The position numbers and the translations under genes are program-made. From Nitrososphaerota archaeon (GTDB lineage: Archaea; Thermoproteota; Nitrososphaeria; Nitrososphaerales; JAHFOH01): a stretch of DNA of 5,166 nucleotides. The notes beneath the pieces are model-generated. The model was not told where the DNA came from, did not search any database, and saw only the letters and a program-made list of their open reading frames with translations. The stretch spans positions 1-5,166 of the forward strand of contig JAHFOH010000112.1 in NCBI GenBank assembly GCA_023266955.1, read 5' to 3'. Within the stretch, counting starts at the first letter, position 1; every line of letters begins with the position of its first letter. This document shows positions 1 through 4,882 of the stretch, piece after piece.

Positions 1-2
1 AA

Positions 3-506
3 GAGATGAAGTACCTTGCGGAGAGTGCCCACCCTGACAAGGATGGGTGGTGCATCCTTGAAGAGATGTATCCTAAGTACATTGGGGGGAGTGCTTCCCA
101 AGCGTGGACCCACGAGTTCTTTGACAAGATTGGAGGGCTCTCCGGCGTGGGCAGCCAGGACGTTGTGATGCCCTTCCTCGCGGTGCTGGACAAGGGAGCC
201 TACTACCTTCGAGAGCGCCTCCATTGCTACCGCAAGTGCGTAGGCCTCCAGAACACAGGGCTGCAGGGAGTCCTTGACGCTGTGCCTGAGGGCGACCCCC
301 GCCGGATGCAGATAGAAGAGCTAATCCACTTCCAAGTGCTGAGCGGCCACTACGCAGTCCTCATGAAGATGGACCAGGCGGGCCTCCGCACAGACGAGGC
401 AGTCTATCACCTCGTCCAAGCTATCCTCGATCGCAGTGCGAGCTGGAGCAACATCAGGCAGAAGATGACACTTGAGGGAGTACCTCCAACCGCTCTTAGA
501 GCTTAG
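3..506 (+). CDS. Unrecognised phage protein, 5' end probably outside the window
   Basis: I do not recognise this protein. The first ATG in the window is at position 6 and gives 166 residues ending at TAG 504-506. The bases before that ATG leave no proper Shine-Dalgarno spacing (AAGAG directly abuts it) and the frame stays open to the edge, so the true start is probably upstream. Codon choice looks like real coding sequence, and the protein is mixed alpha-helical and soluble, with no signal peptide or membrane segment. Three cysteines (Cys16, Cys74, Cys78) and a helical stretch around residues 100-145 are visible, but no catalytic motif. It is the only gene here on the plus strand and converges on the late operon with a 6-base gap, so it probably belongs to a different (early or middle) transcription unit. 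That it is a gene is fairly sure; its role is unknown. Confidence 0.7.
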   Translation, partial: EMKYLAESAHPDKDGWCILEEMYPKYIGGSASQAWTHEFFDKIGGLSGVGSQDVVMPFLAVLDKGAYYLRERLHCYRKCVGLQNTGLQGVLDAVPEGDPRRMQIEELIHFQVLSGHYAVLMKMDQAGLRTDEAVYHLVQAILDRSASWSNIRQKMTLEGVPPTALRA

Positions 507-512
507 TCAAGA

Positions 513-914
513 CTACGGAGCAGTTATGACAGGAGGGTCTCCCCCTCTTGCTGAGGGCCCTCCTCCAAGTCGCACTCCTCGGTAAACCCACCACGCCCTC
601 AAGCTACTCATTCCATCCTCTAGACACAGCCTTCGCAACTCCTGGTCCGCAGCTTCCCGAAGGAGCTGGGCAAGGTGGCCCTCCCGCAGGAGCTGGTAGA
701 GGGCGTCATGGACGAGGCTGCCTCGCATGAAGTTAGGGGTATCCACTGTGGGGCCAGAAGGACCATCCCAAGCATAGCCTTCCTTGATGCTCAGGGTACC
801 GTCTACATCGAGGCGGATGTAAGGTGTGAGGATAAATGTCAGTGGCTTGATGCCTACCACAACTTGGTAGTCCTCCACTAGCTGGTACTTGTATCCATCC
901 CTGTACTTAATCAC
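513..914 (-). CDS. DUF1353 family phage protein
   Basis: A 133-residue protein that I assign to DUF1353, a family common in tailed phages, often near the lysis genes, with no settled function. The signature is the YAWDGPSGPT stretch (residues 48-57), followed by a His69-Asp70 pair in SLVHDALYQLL and a conserved acidic helix with Asp90 before the WWVYRGVRLGGG end. The tail after residue 117 is low-complexity (Gly/Pro rich) and may be poorly conserved. The start is GTG at 914-912, directly after the TAA of the lysin gene (TAAGTG), with GGAG 8 bases upstream inside the lysin coding sequence; this argues for co-translation with the lysin. It is the last gene of the minus-strand operon. The His/Asp residues hint at metal binding or hydrolase activity, but that is inference only. 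Confidence 0.85.
   Translation of the reverse strand: MIKYRDGYKYQLVEDYQVVVGIKPLTFILTPYIRLDVDGTLSIKEGYAWDGPSGPTVDTPNFMRGSLVHDALYQLLREGHLAQLLREAADQELRRLCLEDGMSSLRAWWVYRGVRLGGGPSARGGDPPVITAP
531..564. other. Imperfect hairpin between convergent genes
   Basis: AGGAGGG (531-537) pairs with CCCTCCT (558-564), and inside it CCCTC (543-547) pairs with GAGGG (553-557) around a 5-base TTGCT loop, leaving a 5-base bulge (538-542) on one side: 12 pairs in all. It lies 25 bases past the plus-strand stop codon and inside the 3' end of the DUF1353 gene. Neither side is followed by a T-tract, so it is not a classical intrinsic terminator. It could still slow or protect the ends of the two converging transcripts, or may simply reflect the Gly/Pro-rich codons of the DUF1353 tail. 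Confidence 0.3.
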
Positions 915-1268
915 TTATCGAACTCCGTTCCACTCCACTGAGAAATGGTTTCCGTCAGGTTTATGAAAATCACCTCCCCAAGCACATTCACACTCTGACG
1001 TACTCAGAGACTTCCAATAATCCCCAAGAGGTTTATAAGCTTCGCTGTCAACTCTGTATTCCCCGTTAAGGAAGAGATTAAGGTCAACAGCAAGACGCCT
1101 AAGATGATTAGAACTCGCAATTCCGACGCCCTCCGCGGCATTAGCCTCCGCTTGAAGCTTTCCTCGTTGGGCTTCTCCGAAGGTGAGTTCGTATCCATTG
1201 GCGTAGCTCCAAGTTATAAGCTCTCCAACGAGCTTAGTGAAAAGTCGCTGCTTCTCAGATAGAGTCAC
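915..1268 (-). CDS. M15-family metallopeptidase endolysin (L-Ala-D-Glu / D-Ala-D-Ala peptidase type)
   Basis: A 117-residue phage lysin that should cut peptide bonds in peptidoglycan at the end of infection. The zinc site of the VanY/M15 fold is visible: SxHxx(R)xAxD at residues 53-62 gives His55 and Asp62, and DGNHF at 105-109 gives His108 with Asp105 in the place of the catalytic Asp of the phage T5 endolysin. The usual Gly of the first motif is Arg58, a variant I believe occurs in phage members. The N-terminal stretch ending GYELTFGEA (residues 25-33) and the DLNLF and WGGDF segments are also typical of phage versions. There is no signal peptide or cell-wall binding domain, so export needs a holin. 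I chose the GTG at 1268-1266 because GGAG lies 8 bases upstream and the protein then begins where the family normally does. The downstream DUF1353 gene abuts it. Confidence 0.9.
   Translation of the reverse strand: MTLSEKQRLFTKLVGELITWSYANGYELTFGEAQRGKLQAEANAAEGVGIASSNHLRRLAVDLNLFLNGEYRVDSEAYKPLGDYWKSLSTSECECAWGGDFHKPDGNHFSVEWNGVR
923..926 (-). promoter_or_regulatory. Ribosome binding site of the DUF1353 gene
   Basis: GGAG on the minus strand, 8 bases before the GTG at 914-912 and inside the last codons of the lysin gene. It decides the GTG start, because no ATG is available nearby. Confidence 0.6.
1004..1198 (-). CDS. Candidate embedded small membrane protein (possible holin) inside the lysin gene
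   Basis: A 64-residue ORF lies wholly within the lysin gene, same strand, different frame (the ATG overlaps lysin codon 24; TGA at 1006-1004). Residues 1-27 are charged and hydrophilic, with a basic cluster KRRLMPRR at 16-23; residues 28-44 form one clear hydrophobic segment (RVLIILGVLLLTLISSL); residues 51-64 are a second, shorter apolar or amphipathic stretch. The basic residues before the membrane segment predict N-terminus inside, C-terminus outside. The ATG has GGAG exactly 8 bases upstream, matching the sites of the lysin and DUF1353 genes. Size, topology and position next to a leaderless lysin fit a holin, antiholin or other lysis accessory protein. I do not recognise a named family. 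The alternative is that hydrophobicity is a by-product of the lysin's coding frame; the ribosome binding site is the main argument against chance. Confidence 0.5.
   Translation of the reverse strand: MDTNSPSEKPNEESFKRRLMPRRASELRVLIILGVLLLTLISSLTGNTELTAKLINLLGIIGSL
1207..1210 (-). promoter_or_regulatory. Ribosome binding site for the embedded membrane ORF
   Basis: TTGGAG on the minus strand with an 8-base spacer (CTACGCCA) before the ATG at 1198-1196. It sits inside lysin codons for the Trp-Ser-Tyr-Ala region, so it is constrained by the lysin sequence, yet has the same spacing as the lysin and DUF1353 sites. Confidence 0.5.
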
Positions 1269-1329
1269 ATCGGGGGCTCCAGTTCTCCCACTAAGATCAT
1301 GCGACGAGGTAAGTGAAGGAGAAGAACAT
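1265..1329 (-). other. Two overlapping mini-ORFs leading into the lysin start
   Basis: Two tiny ORFs follow each other: MFFSFTYLVA (1329-1297) and MILVGELEPPM (1300-1265). The first stop and the second start overlap as ATGA, and the second stop overlaps the lysin start as GTGA. This could be a leader that couples lysin translation to upstream ribosomes, or the decayed remains of a small gene. No promoter or terminator is convincing here. ORFs this short occur by chance, so confidence is low. Confidence 0.2.
1277..1280 (-). promoter_or_regulatory. Ribosome binding site of the lysin gene
   Basis: CTGGAG on the minus strand, 8 bases (CCCCCGAT) before the GTG at 1268-1266. An ATG two bases upstream of the GTG is followed at once by TGA (ATGTGA) and cannot start the lysin, so this site supports the GTG. 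Confidence 0.65.
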
Positions 1330-1332
1330 CGC

Positions 1333-1404
1333 TTAGTTGGTGATGTCAGCAGACTTCCACTGCGCCTCGATGCCGCGGATTTCCTCCAGCGTGAGATCAG
1401 CCAT
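1333..1404 (-). CDS. Possible 23-residue small ORF or truncated gene start
   Basis: ATG at 1404-1402 opens a 23-residue frame, MADLTLEEIRGIEAQWKSAD followed by ITN and TAA. The peptide is acidic and looks like the N-terminal helix of a normal soluble protein. GGA lies 8 bases before the ATG. An in-frame ATG three codons upstream is an alternative. An overlapping 13-residue frame (1438-1397) begins one base after the tailspike stop, with GAGAG about 9 bases upstream. The segment is CpG-rich like the tailspike gene and unlike the fibre gene farther right. It may be a true micro-gene, or the surviving first codons of a gene cut off when the tailspike block was joined to the lysis genes. I see no other gene in the 171 bases between tailspike and lysin. 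Confidence 0.3.
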   Translation of the reverse strand: MADLTLEEIRGIEAQWKSADITN

Positions 1405-1439
1405 GAGGCGCATCCGTCGCGTGGCCGAGGACTCTCATG

Positions 1440-2546
1440 TTAGAAATCTCTCACCACGATCCCAGGATTCATGGGGCCGTGTTTTCCGCTTGGAAAGTTG
1501 ATAATCTGATTGTCCACGCTTGCACCGTTCTGCGACCCTCCGGCTATGGAGATTCCTTGATAGCCAGCTACACCGTTTGCGTTCAGAACATTCCCACTGA
1601 CCACGATCCCATTTCCATCGTAGATCGAGATTGCGGAGTATTGGCCAGCGGCTGCGAGATTCAGGATATTTCCGGAAACGACGACGTTTTTCAGCCAGCC
1701 AGCGGAACCTTGATCTATCGAGATCACGGACTGAGGAGTGCCGCCGACAATTGACCATTGATTGCCGACTAACTGCACGTTGCCGTACTGGACTCCAGGG
1801 ACGCTCTGAGACAGTTTGAAGCCGGTGATCGTCTGCTGCTCAACGCTGTTGCCGAGCATCTGTAGCGTTCCGGTCGGACCTGCTGAAACACTGGCCCAAA
1901 GTCCGATCCACGAGCCTAGGAGTTTATTCCCTAACAGGGTTAAGGCCCCGCCGCTCTCATATCTTACGCATCCTTGGTTTGCGGCACCGCCGAAGATCTT
2001 GCTGTGCGATATGATGTTGTCGCCGTAGTCAGCGTTGAAGGAGTTGAGCACCCTAACACCGTAGCGCGAGAAGTCAGATATGAAAGCTCCGTCGATATTC
2101 CACCAATCCCCTTGCATCGTGATCCCGTCGTACTGATTCACAAGAGCGATTCGCCGAATTCTTGTGTTTCCATTAGTGCCGGACAAGGTTCCTGTCAAAT
2201 TGATCGCGGAGCCAGCAGTCTTAAGGCTTGGCGAGGTGATAGCGAAGTCTGATAGATCCACACCTTGAAGTGATTGGACGACGAACCCGTCCTGCGTTGG
2301 ATTCGCGAGCACGATGAGCGAAGATCCGAGCAGCGTCGCCCCGCTAGGCCCGACTCCCATCTGTGCGCCGCGTAGGCGCAGAGGGCCATTAACAGTAATC
2401 GGCGCGCTGATTTTGAACGGAAGTCGCGGAACGAACACTTCATCGTAGACCAAGAGAGAAGCGTTCACTGCCGCTTGCAGTCCAACCGTGCAATCAGTTA
2501 CGCCATCGCCAACGCAGTTATATGGCGGCTTTGTGATGTCGATCAT
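1440..2546 (-). CDS. Tailspike / right-handed beta-helix protein (pectate-lyase-3-like)
   Basis: A 368-residue protein expected to sit at the tail tip, binding and perhaps cutting a surface polysaccharide. It opens with the typical beta-helix entry motif near residues 12-20 (VGDGVTDCT, normally GDGVTDDT, here with Cys19), then LQAAVNAS. The rest is a ladder of short beta strands: asparagines recur at 177, 207, 233, 262, 293, 319 and 346, mostly in a hydrophobic-x-hydrophobic-GN pattern, every 26-31 residues, as expected for stacked rungs. It has almost no N-terminal virion-anchoring domain and no obvious C-terminal trimerisation domain, so it is shorter than many tailspikes and may attach through a neighbour. 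The active site cannot be assigned by eye. The ATG overlaps the upstream stop as ATGA without a strong ribosome binding site, indicating translational coupling. Bases are markedly CpG-rich. Confidence 0.85.
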   Translation of the reverse strand: MIDITKPPYNCVGDGVTDCTVGLQAAVNASLLVYDEVFVPRLPFKISAPITVNGPLRLRGAQMGVGPSGATLLGSSLIVLANPTQDGFVVQSLQGVDLSDFAITSPSLKTAGSAINLTGTLSGTNGNTRIRRIALVNQYDGITMQGDWWNIDGAFISDFSRYGVRVLNSFNADYGDNIISHSKIFGGAANQGCVRYESGGALTLLGNKLLGSWIGLWASVSAGPTGTLQMLGNSVEQQTITGFKLSQSVPGVQYGNVQLVGNQWSIVGGTPQSVISIDQGSAGWLKNVVVSGNILNLAAAGQYSAISIYDGNGIVVSGNVLNANGVAGYQGISIAGGSQNGASVDNQIINFPSGKHGPMNPGIVVRDF

Positions 2547-3004
2547 TTTAGAACGTCCGGCATTATGGCCTTGAGTTCTTCTGGCGTAGCCGCTGCGGCA
2601 ATCGCTGGATTTGCAGTCGCGTCCCGCAGAGCTTGCTTCTGCGCGGCGATCTGAGTCTTGAGAGCGGCGTCGCCTTTCTCGTCTGCGCGCATGTAGTCCA
2701 CATCAAGCGCTTCCATCTTCGGCTTGCGAAGGGCGCGTAGCTGGTCACGCTTGATTTCGCGGCACTTCGGCATATCGTGAATCACTCTGTCGCCGCCGTG
2801 CGACCAAGCGTTTCGGAACGTGCGGTCGGCGGGGATGACCTGCGGTTCGACGATTTGCGGATTGATGGCGTCTTTCGGAAGTTTTGCAAGCGCCCTTGAT
2901 AGTGCATCTTCTTCTGTGAATCCTTCCGGTTCTCCTCGCGTATTTATGACGGGAGTCACGATGGAGATACCACCATCAGGTCGCGTATAGATTATCTTTT
3001 TCAT
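2543..3004 (-). CDS. Conserved phage tail-region protein, function unknown
   Basis: A 153-residue soluble protein. Its layout is an N-terminal IIYTRPDGGISIVTP strand pair (residues 4-18), a middle part with ADRTFRNAW (59-67), and a helical, charged C-terminal half (about 78-135) containing MPKCREIKRDQLR and a regular Ala/Lys/Gln helix. From memory this pattern recurs in phage genes next to tail fibres, often left as hypothetical; the C-terminal half resembles tail-fibre-assembly or chaperone-like helices, so a folding or attachment partner of the tailspike is a reasonable guess, not a demonstrated role. I chose the ATG at 3004-3002, 7 bases after GGAG; the GTG just before it (3007) would have only a 4-base spacer. 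The start overlaps the preceding stop (TGATG) and its stop overlaps the tailspike start (ATGA). CpG-rich, like the tailspike. Confidence 0.7.
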   Translation of the reverse strand: MKKIIYTRPDGGISIVTPVINTRGEPEGFTEEDALSRALAKLPKDAINPQIVEPQVIPADRTFRNAWSHGGDRVIHDMPKCREIKRDQLRALRKPKMEALDVDYMRADEKGDAALKTQIAAQKQALRDATANPAIAAAATPEELKAIMPDVLK

Positions 3005-3498
3005 CACTGGTCTCCAAAGGCGGCAGCAAAGTAATTCGTGGGATCGGTGTTTGTACCAGCTTCATCCCGCGATACAAGCTGCGTCGAACCCGCCGTGCCG
3101 GTGCTGGCGGCAATAAAGCGCCGAAATCCACCAACGTATCCAGTGACAACGCAGAAGCTCCCGGTACTAAAATCAACGTTCCAGGTAATCGTCACGACCC
3201 CAGCCCCATCGTCGGTAATACTCGTCACGTTGTAAGATGCCTGTATATCCGCCGCAACACCGCACTCAATCCATCCTTTCGCAGCACTAGGATTGAATTG
3301 CTGGCGACCGGGGGTGACTGCTACCACAAGGGAAGCACCTGTTTCCTGCTGAGCCTGAGTAGCCACAATGAGCATAGGGTATTCCGTGCCTACGGCATCC
3401 TTCCAGTACAGAAGTCCATCAGACTTCGCGTAGACTACGACAGTAGCAGTTGCTGGTGTGCCTGGGGCAGCTTGGGTTGCGAGGGTAATGGTGCCCAT
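3004..3498 (-). CDS. Two-module phage tail fibre / virion surface protein
   Basis: A 164-residue protein in two parts. Residues 1-45 contain VVVYAKSDGLLYWKDAVGTE, a short beta module often seen at the base of phage fibres. Residues 66-164 are a second beta-rich domain with AAKGWIECG (72-80) and ASYNVTSITDDGAGVVTITW (87-106), a pattern I associate with receptor-facing or connector domains in phage tail proteins. A Gly/Thr/Ala linker and the NYFAAAFGDQ end complete it. It is likely part of the adsorption apparatus between the collagen-like fibre and the tailspike. The start has AGGAG with a short spacer (4 bases after GGAG); the upstream stop TAG lies in that site. CpG content changes sharply near the join of the two modules (about 3300). 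The exact role is inferred. Confidence 0.7.
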   Translation of the reverse strand: MGTITLATQAAPGTPATATVVVYAKSDGLLYWKDAVGTEYPMLIVATQAQQETGASLVVAVTPGRQQFNPSAAKGWIECGVAADIQASYNVTSITDDGAGVVTITWNVDFSTGSFCVVTGYVGGFRRFIAASTGTAGSTQLVSRDEAGTNTDPTNYFAAAFGDQ

Positions 3499-3505
3499 GT
3501 AGCTC

Positions 3506-4483
3506 CTAGAGTATAAACATCTTGCCAGAGCTATTAAGTATCAACGCGCCTGCCCCACTGATAGTGAAGCCTTCTCCAATCACAATCTGGTTACCATCTA
3601 GGATGGTGAGAGTGTCTGAGGTCGCCAAGTTGTCTTGGTTCTGCTGCCAAGTAGGGGCAGCTGTGGCAGCAGCAGGAGGAAAGTCCATTGGGGTTGCTAC
3701 AGGCTCATCAGGGACTCCTGCAGCAAACATTGCAGAAAGGCCCGCTAAGCCTTGAGGGCCTACGTCGCCTGAGGGCCCTGGTATCTCCATAGGAGTTACT
3801 ACTAACTCTTCTGCAGAGGGTTCTATGAAGCCTACAGCAGAACCTACAGGCCCTATGCTTCCTTGAATACCTTGATTCCCAGGGATCGGCTGTCCATCAT
3901 CTCCATCAGACCCATCTACAGAGAACACAGCTACCCCAGCTGGGCCAACTGCGCCCTGAGACCCCTGACTCCCTGGTATGGGCTGTCCATCATCTCCTGG
4001 CTCCCCATCAAAGGGGAAGGCGACGGCTCCATCTATCCCTTGGACTCCTTGAGGCCCTTGGTTTCCAGGTATAGGTTGCCCGTCGTTTCCATCAGCTCCG
4101 TCTGTAGAGAAGACTGCTACTCCAGCTGCTCCTTGCAAGCCAGTATTACCAGTGGGCCCTGGTATATCCATTGGAGTCACCACTAGCTCGTCTGGGAAGG
4201 CTTCTATGTAAGCAGCAGGGAGCCCCACAGGTCCAGCTGGCCCTTGAGGGCCAGGGATGTCAAGGGGAGTAAAGGGGCTCGCTTCATCTCCTCCAAGGCC
4301 GAGCGCAGGGGGAGCACCAGTGGATGTACTGACTAAACCTCCAGGGAGCGTGCCCGGAGGGACTGCTGCTGCAGCCCTCGTGCAGTACTCCCAGAACCAA
4401 AACATCCACCTTCTCCCCTCCTCCGTGTTGAGGTCTGGAGGAGGGGGGCTGGGCTTCCGGAGCAGGCCTAGGGAAATGGGCAT
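3506..4483 (-). CDS. Collagen-like tail fibre protein
   Basis: A 325-residue fibre protein likely to form a trimeric stalk. Residues 1-75 are a non-repeating head: a proline run at 13-16, then an aromatic segment near 26-33 (WMFWFWEY) that may pack against the virion, then a Gly/Pro/Ala linker. Residues 76-267 are six tandem units each opening with IPG and four or five Gly-X-Y triplets. Residues 268-325 are a Thr/Gln-rich linker and a short beta-rich tip (IVIGEGFTISGAGALIL) that could serve as the trimerisation or joining end. No signal peptide or membrane helix. The ATG overlaps the upstream stop (TAATG) with GGAG 10 bases upstream. The repeat region is CpG-poor and uses many GGA, ATA, CCT and AGG codons. 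Collagen-like fibres are well known in tailed phages; assignment to tail rather than head fibre rests on the neighbours. Confidence 0.8.
   Translation of the reverse strand: MPISLGLLRKPSPPPPDLNTEEGRRWMFWFWEYCTRAAAAVPPGTLPGGLVSTSTGAPPALGLGGDEASPFTPLDIPGPQGPAGPVGLPAAYIEAFPDELVVTPMDIPGPTGNTGLQGAAGVAVFSTDGADGNDGQPIPGNQGPQGVQGIDGAVAFPFDGEPGDDGQPIPGSQGSQGAVGPAGVAVFSVDGSDGDDGQPIPGNQGIQGSIGPVGSAVGFIEPSAEELVVTPMEIPGPSGDVGPQGLAGLSAMFAAGVPDEPVATPMDFPPAAATAAPTWQQNQDNLATSDTLTILDGNQIVIGEGFTISGAGALILNSSGKMFIL
3683..4258 (-). repeat. Six-unit collagen-like repeat array (A-B-B-B-A-A)
   Basis: Units of 31, 31, 31, 31, 34 and 34 residues, starting at residues 76, 107, 138, 169, 200 and 234 (bases 4258-4166, 4165-4073, 4072-3980, 3979-3887, 3886-3785, 3784-3683). 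Every unit opens with IPG plus Gly-X-Y triplets. Units 1, 5 and 6 (type A) end in a DELVVTPMD-like segment; units 2-4 (type B) end in an acidic DGxxGxDGQP segment. Bases show the same periodicity, with GGCTGTCCATCATCTCC seen on the plus strand in two type-B unit junctions. Confidence 0.85.
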
Positions 4484-4854
4484 TATCCAGCCACTCCAAT
4501 CTCGCCTTCTCCTTCAATTGTCAGCGCAGTGGTTGTACCTGCGCCACCAACGAGGAAGTCTGCAGTATCTATACGAAGCATCCCATACCAGTCGTAAGCT
4601 GCGTTGGCCGCTACAGAGAGGGCATTACCAATAACCTCCGTGCCAGCTACGTTCCCAGCGGTAGCCCCGAGCCAGAGACTGAATGTAGCTGCGCTTCCTG
4701 TCTTGTTCACTATACGAACGTGCCTCAACACGATATAGTTACCAGAAGAACCCGCGCCTGTGCCACCAGTCGCTGTAGGCGGGTTGAGGATGTTCGTCGT
4801 GAGCGTCGTGGTAAGTGCGGTTGGACCAAAGCGGAAGATCTTGTTTGCTGCCAT
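4483..4854 (-). CDS. Small beta-rich phage virion protein
   Basis: A 123-residue protein with Thr/Gly/Ala-rich beta-strand character: FRFGPTALTTTLTTNILNPP (8-27), a Gly/Ser loop (30-39), then a strand-rich core with IVLRHVRIVNKTG (41-53), FSLWLGATAG (58-67) and a final TTALTIEGEGEIGVAG. There are no charged catalytic motifs, signal peptide or membrane helices. It resembles, from memory, small conserved structural proteins in tail-fibre regions of tailed phages, where it could act as a connector, fibre base or decoration protein; I cannot be more exact. The start is well supported: AAAGGAG with a 7-base spacer before the ATG at 4854-4852. Its stop overlaps the start of the collagen-like gene (TAATG), so the two are probably made together. 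Confidence 0.7.
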   Translation of the reverse strand: MAANKIFRFGPTALTTTLTTNILNPPTATGGTGAGSSGNYIVLRHVRIVNKTGSAATFSLWLGATAGNVAGTEVIGNALSVAANAAYDWYGMLRIDTADFLVGGAGTTTALTIEGEGEIGVAG

Positions 4855-4861
4855 CTTGCTG

Positions 4862-4865
4862 CTCC
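4862..4865 (-). promoter_or_regulatory. Ribosome binding site of the 123-residue virion protein
   Basis: AAAGGAG on the minus strand, with GGAG 7 bases before the ATG at 4854-4852. It lies in the 28-base gap after the upstream gene and is one of the strongest sites in the window. Confidence 0.65.
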
Positions 4866-4882
4866 TTTGCTAAGTTGAGAAA

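Noticed and set aside
531..564. Intrinsic terminator
   Set aside because: The inverted repeat has a 5-base bulge and no T-tract follows on either strand, so I list it only as a hairpin.
1269..1439. A sigma-70 type promoter in the only sizeable minus-strand gap
   Set aside because: I found no pair of -35 and -10 boxes with acceptable spacing; CTGACA near 1348 has no matching -10.
1435..1758. Open frames of 105-107 residues on both strands overlapping the end of the tailspike gene
   Set aside because: They are rich in Arg/Ser or lack recognisable protein character, have no supported ribosome binding site, and lie under a well-supported beta-helix gene; they are shadows.
2195..2443. An 82-residue minus-strand frame inside the tailspike gene with a short hydrophobic stretch
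   Set aside because: Its composition is Arg/Ser/Cys rich, typical of an out-of-frame reading of CpG-rich DNA, and I found no convincing start site, unlike the ORF embedded in the lysin gene.
3005..3007. GTG start for the 153-residue tail-region gene
   Set aside because: It would leave only 4 bases after GGAG; the ATG directly after it has 7 bases and overlaps the upstream stop in the common TGATG arrangement.
3683..4258. CRISPR-like or satellite repeat, suggested by the regular DNA period of about 93 bases
   Set aside because: The period is a multiple of three, falls wholly in frame in one gene, and encodes Gly-X-Y units; it is a protein repeat.
4257..4634. A 125-residue plus-strand frame across the collagen-like and 123-residue genes
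   Set aside because: It is antisense to two supported genes and has the low-complexity Gly/Ser/Leu make-up expected from the complement of Gly/Pro codons.
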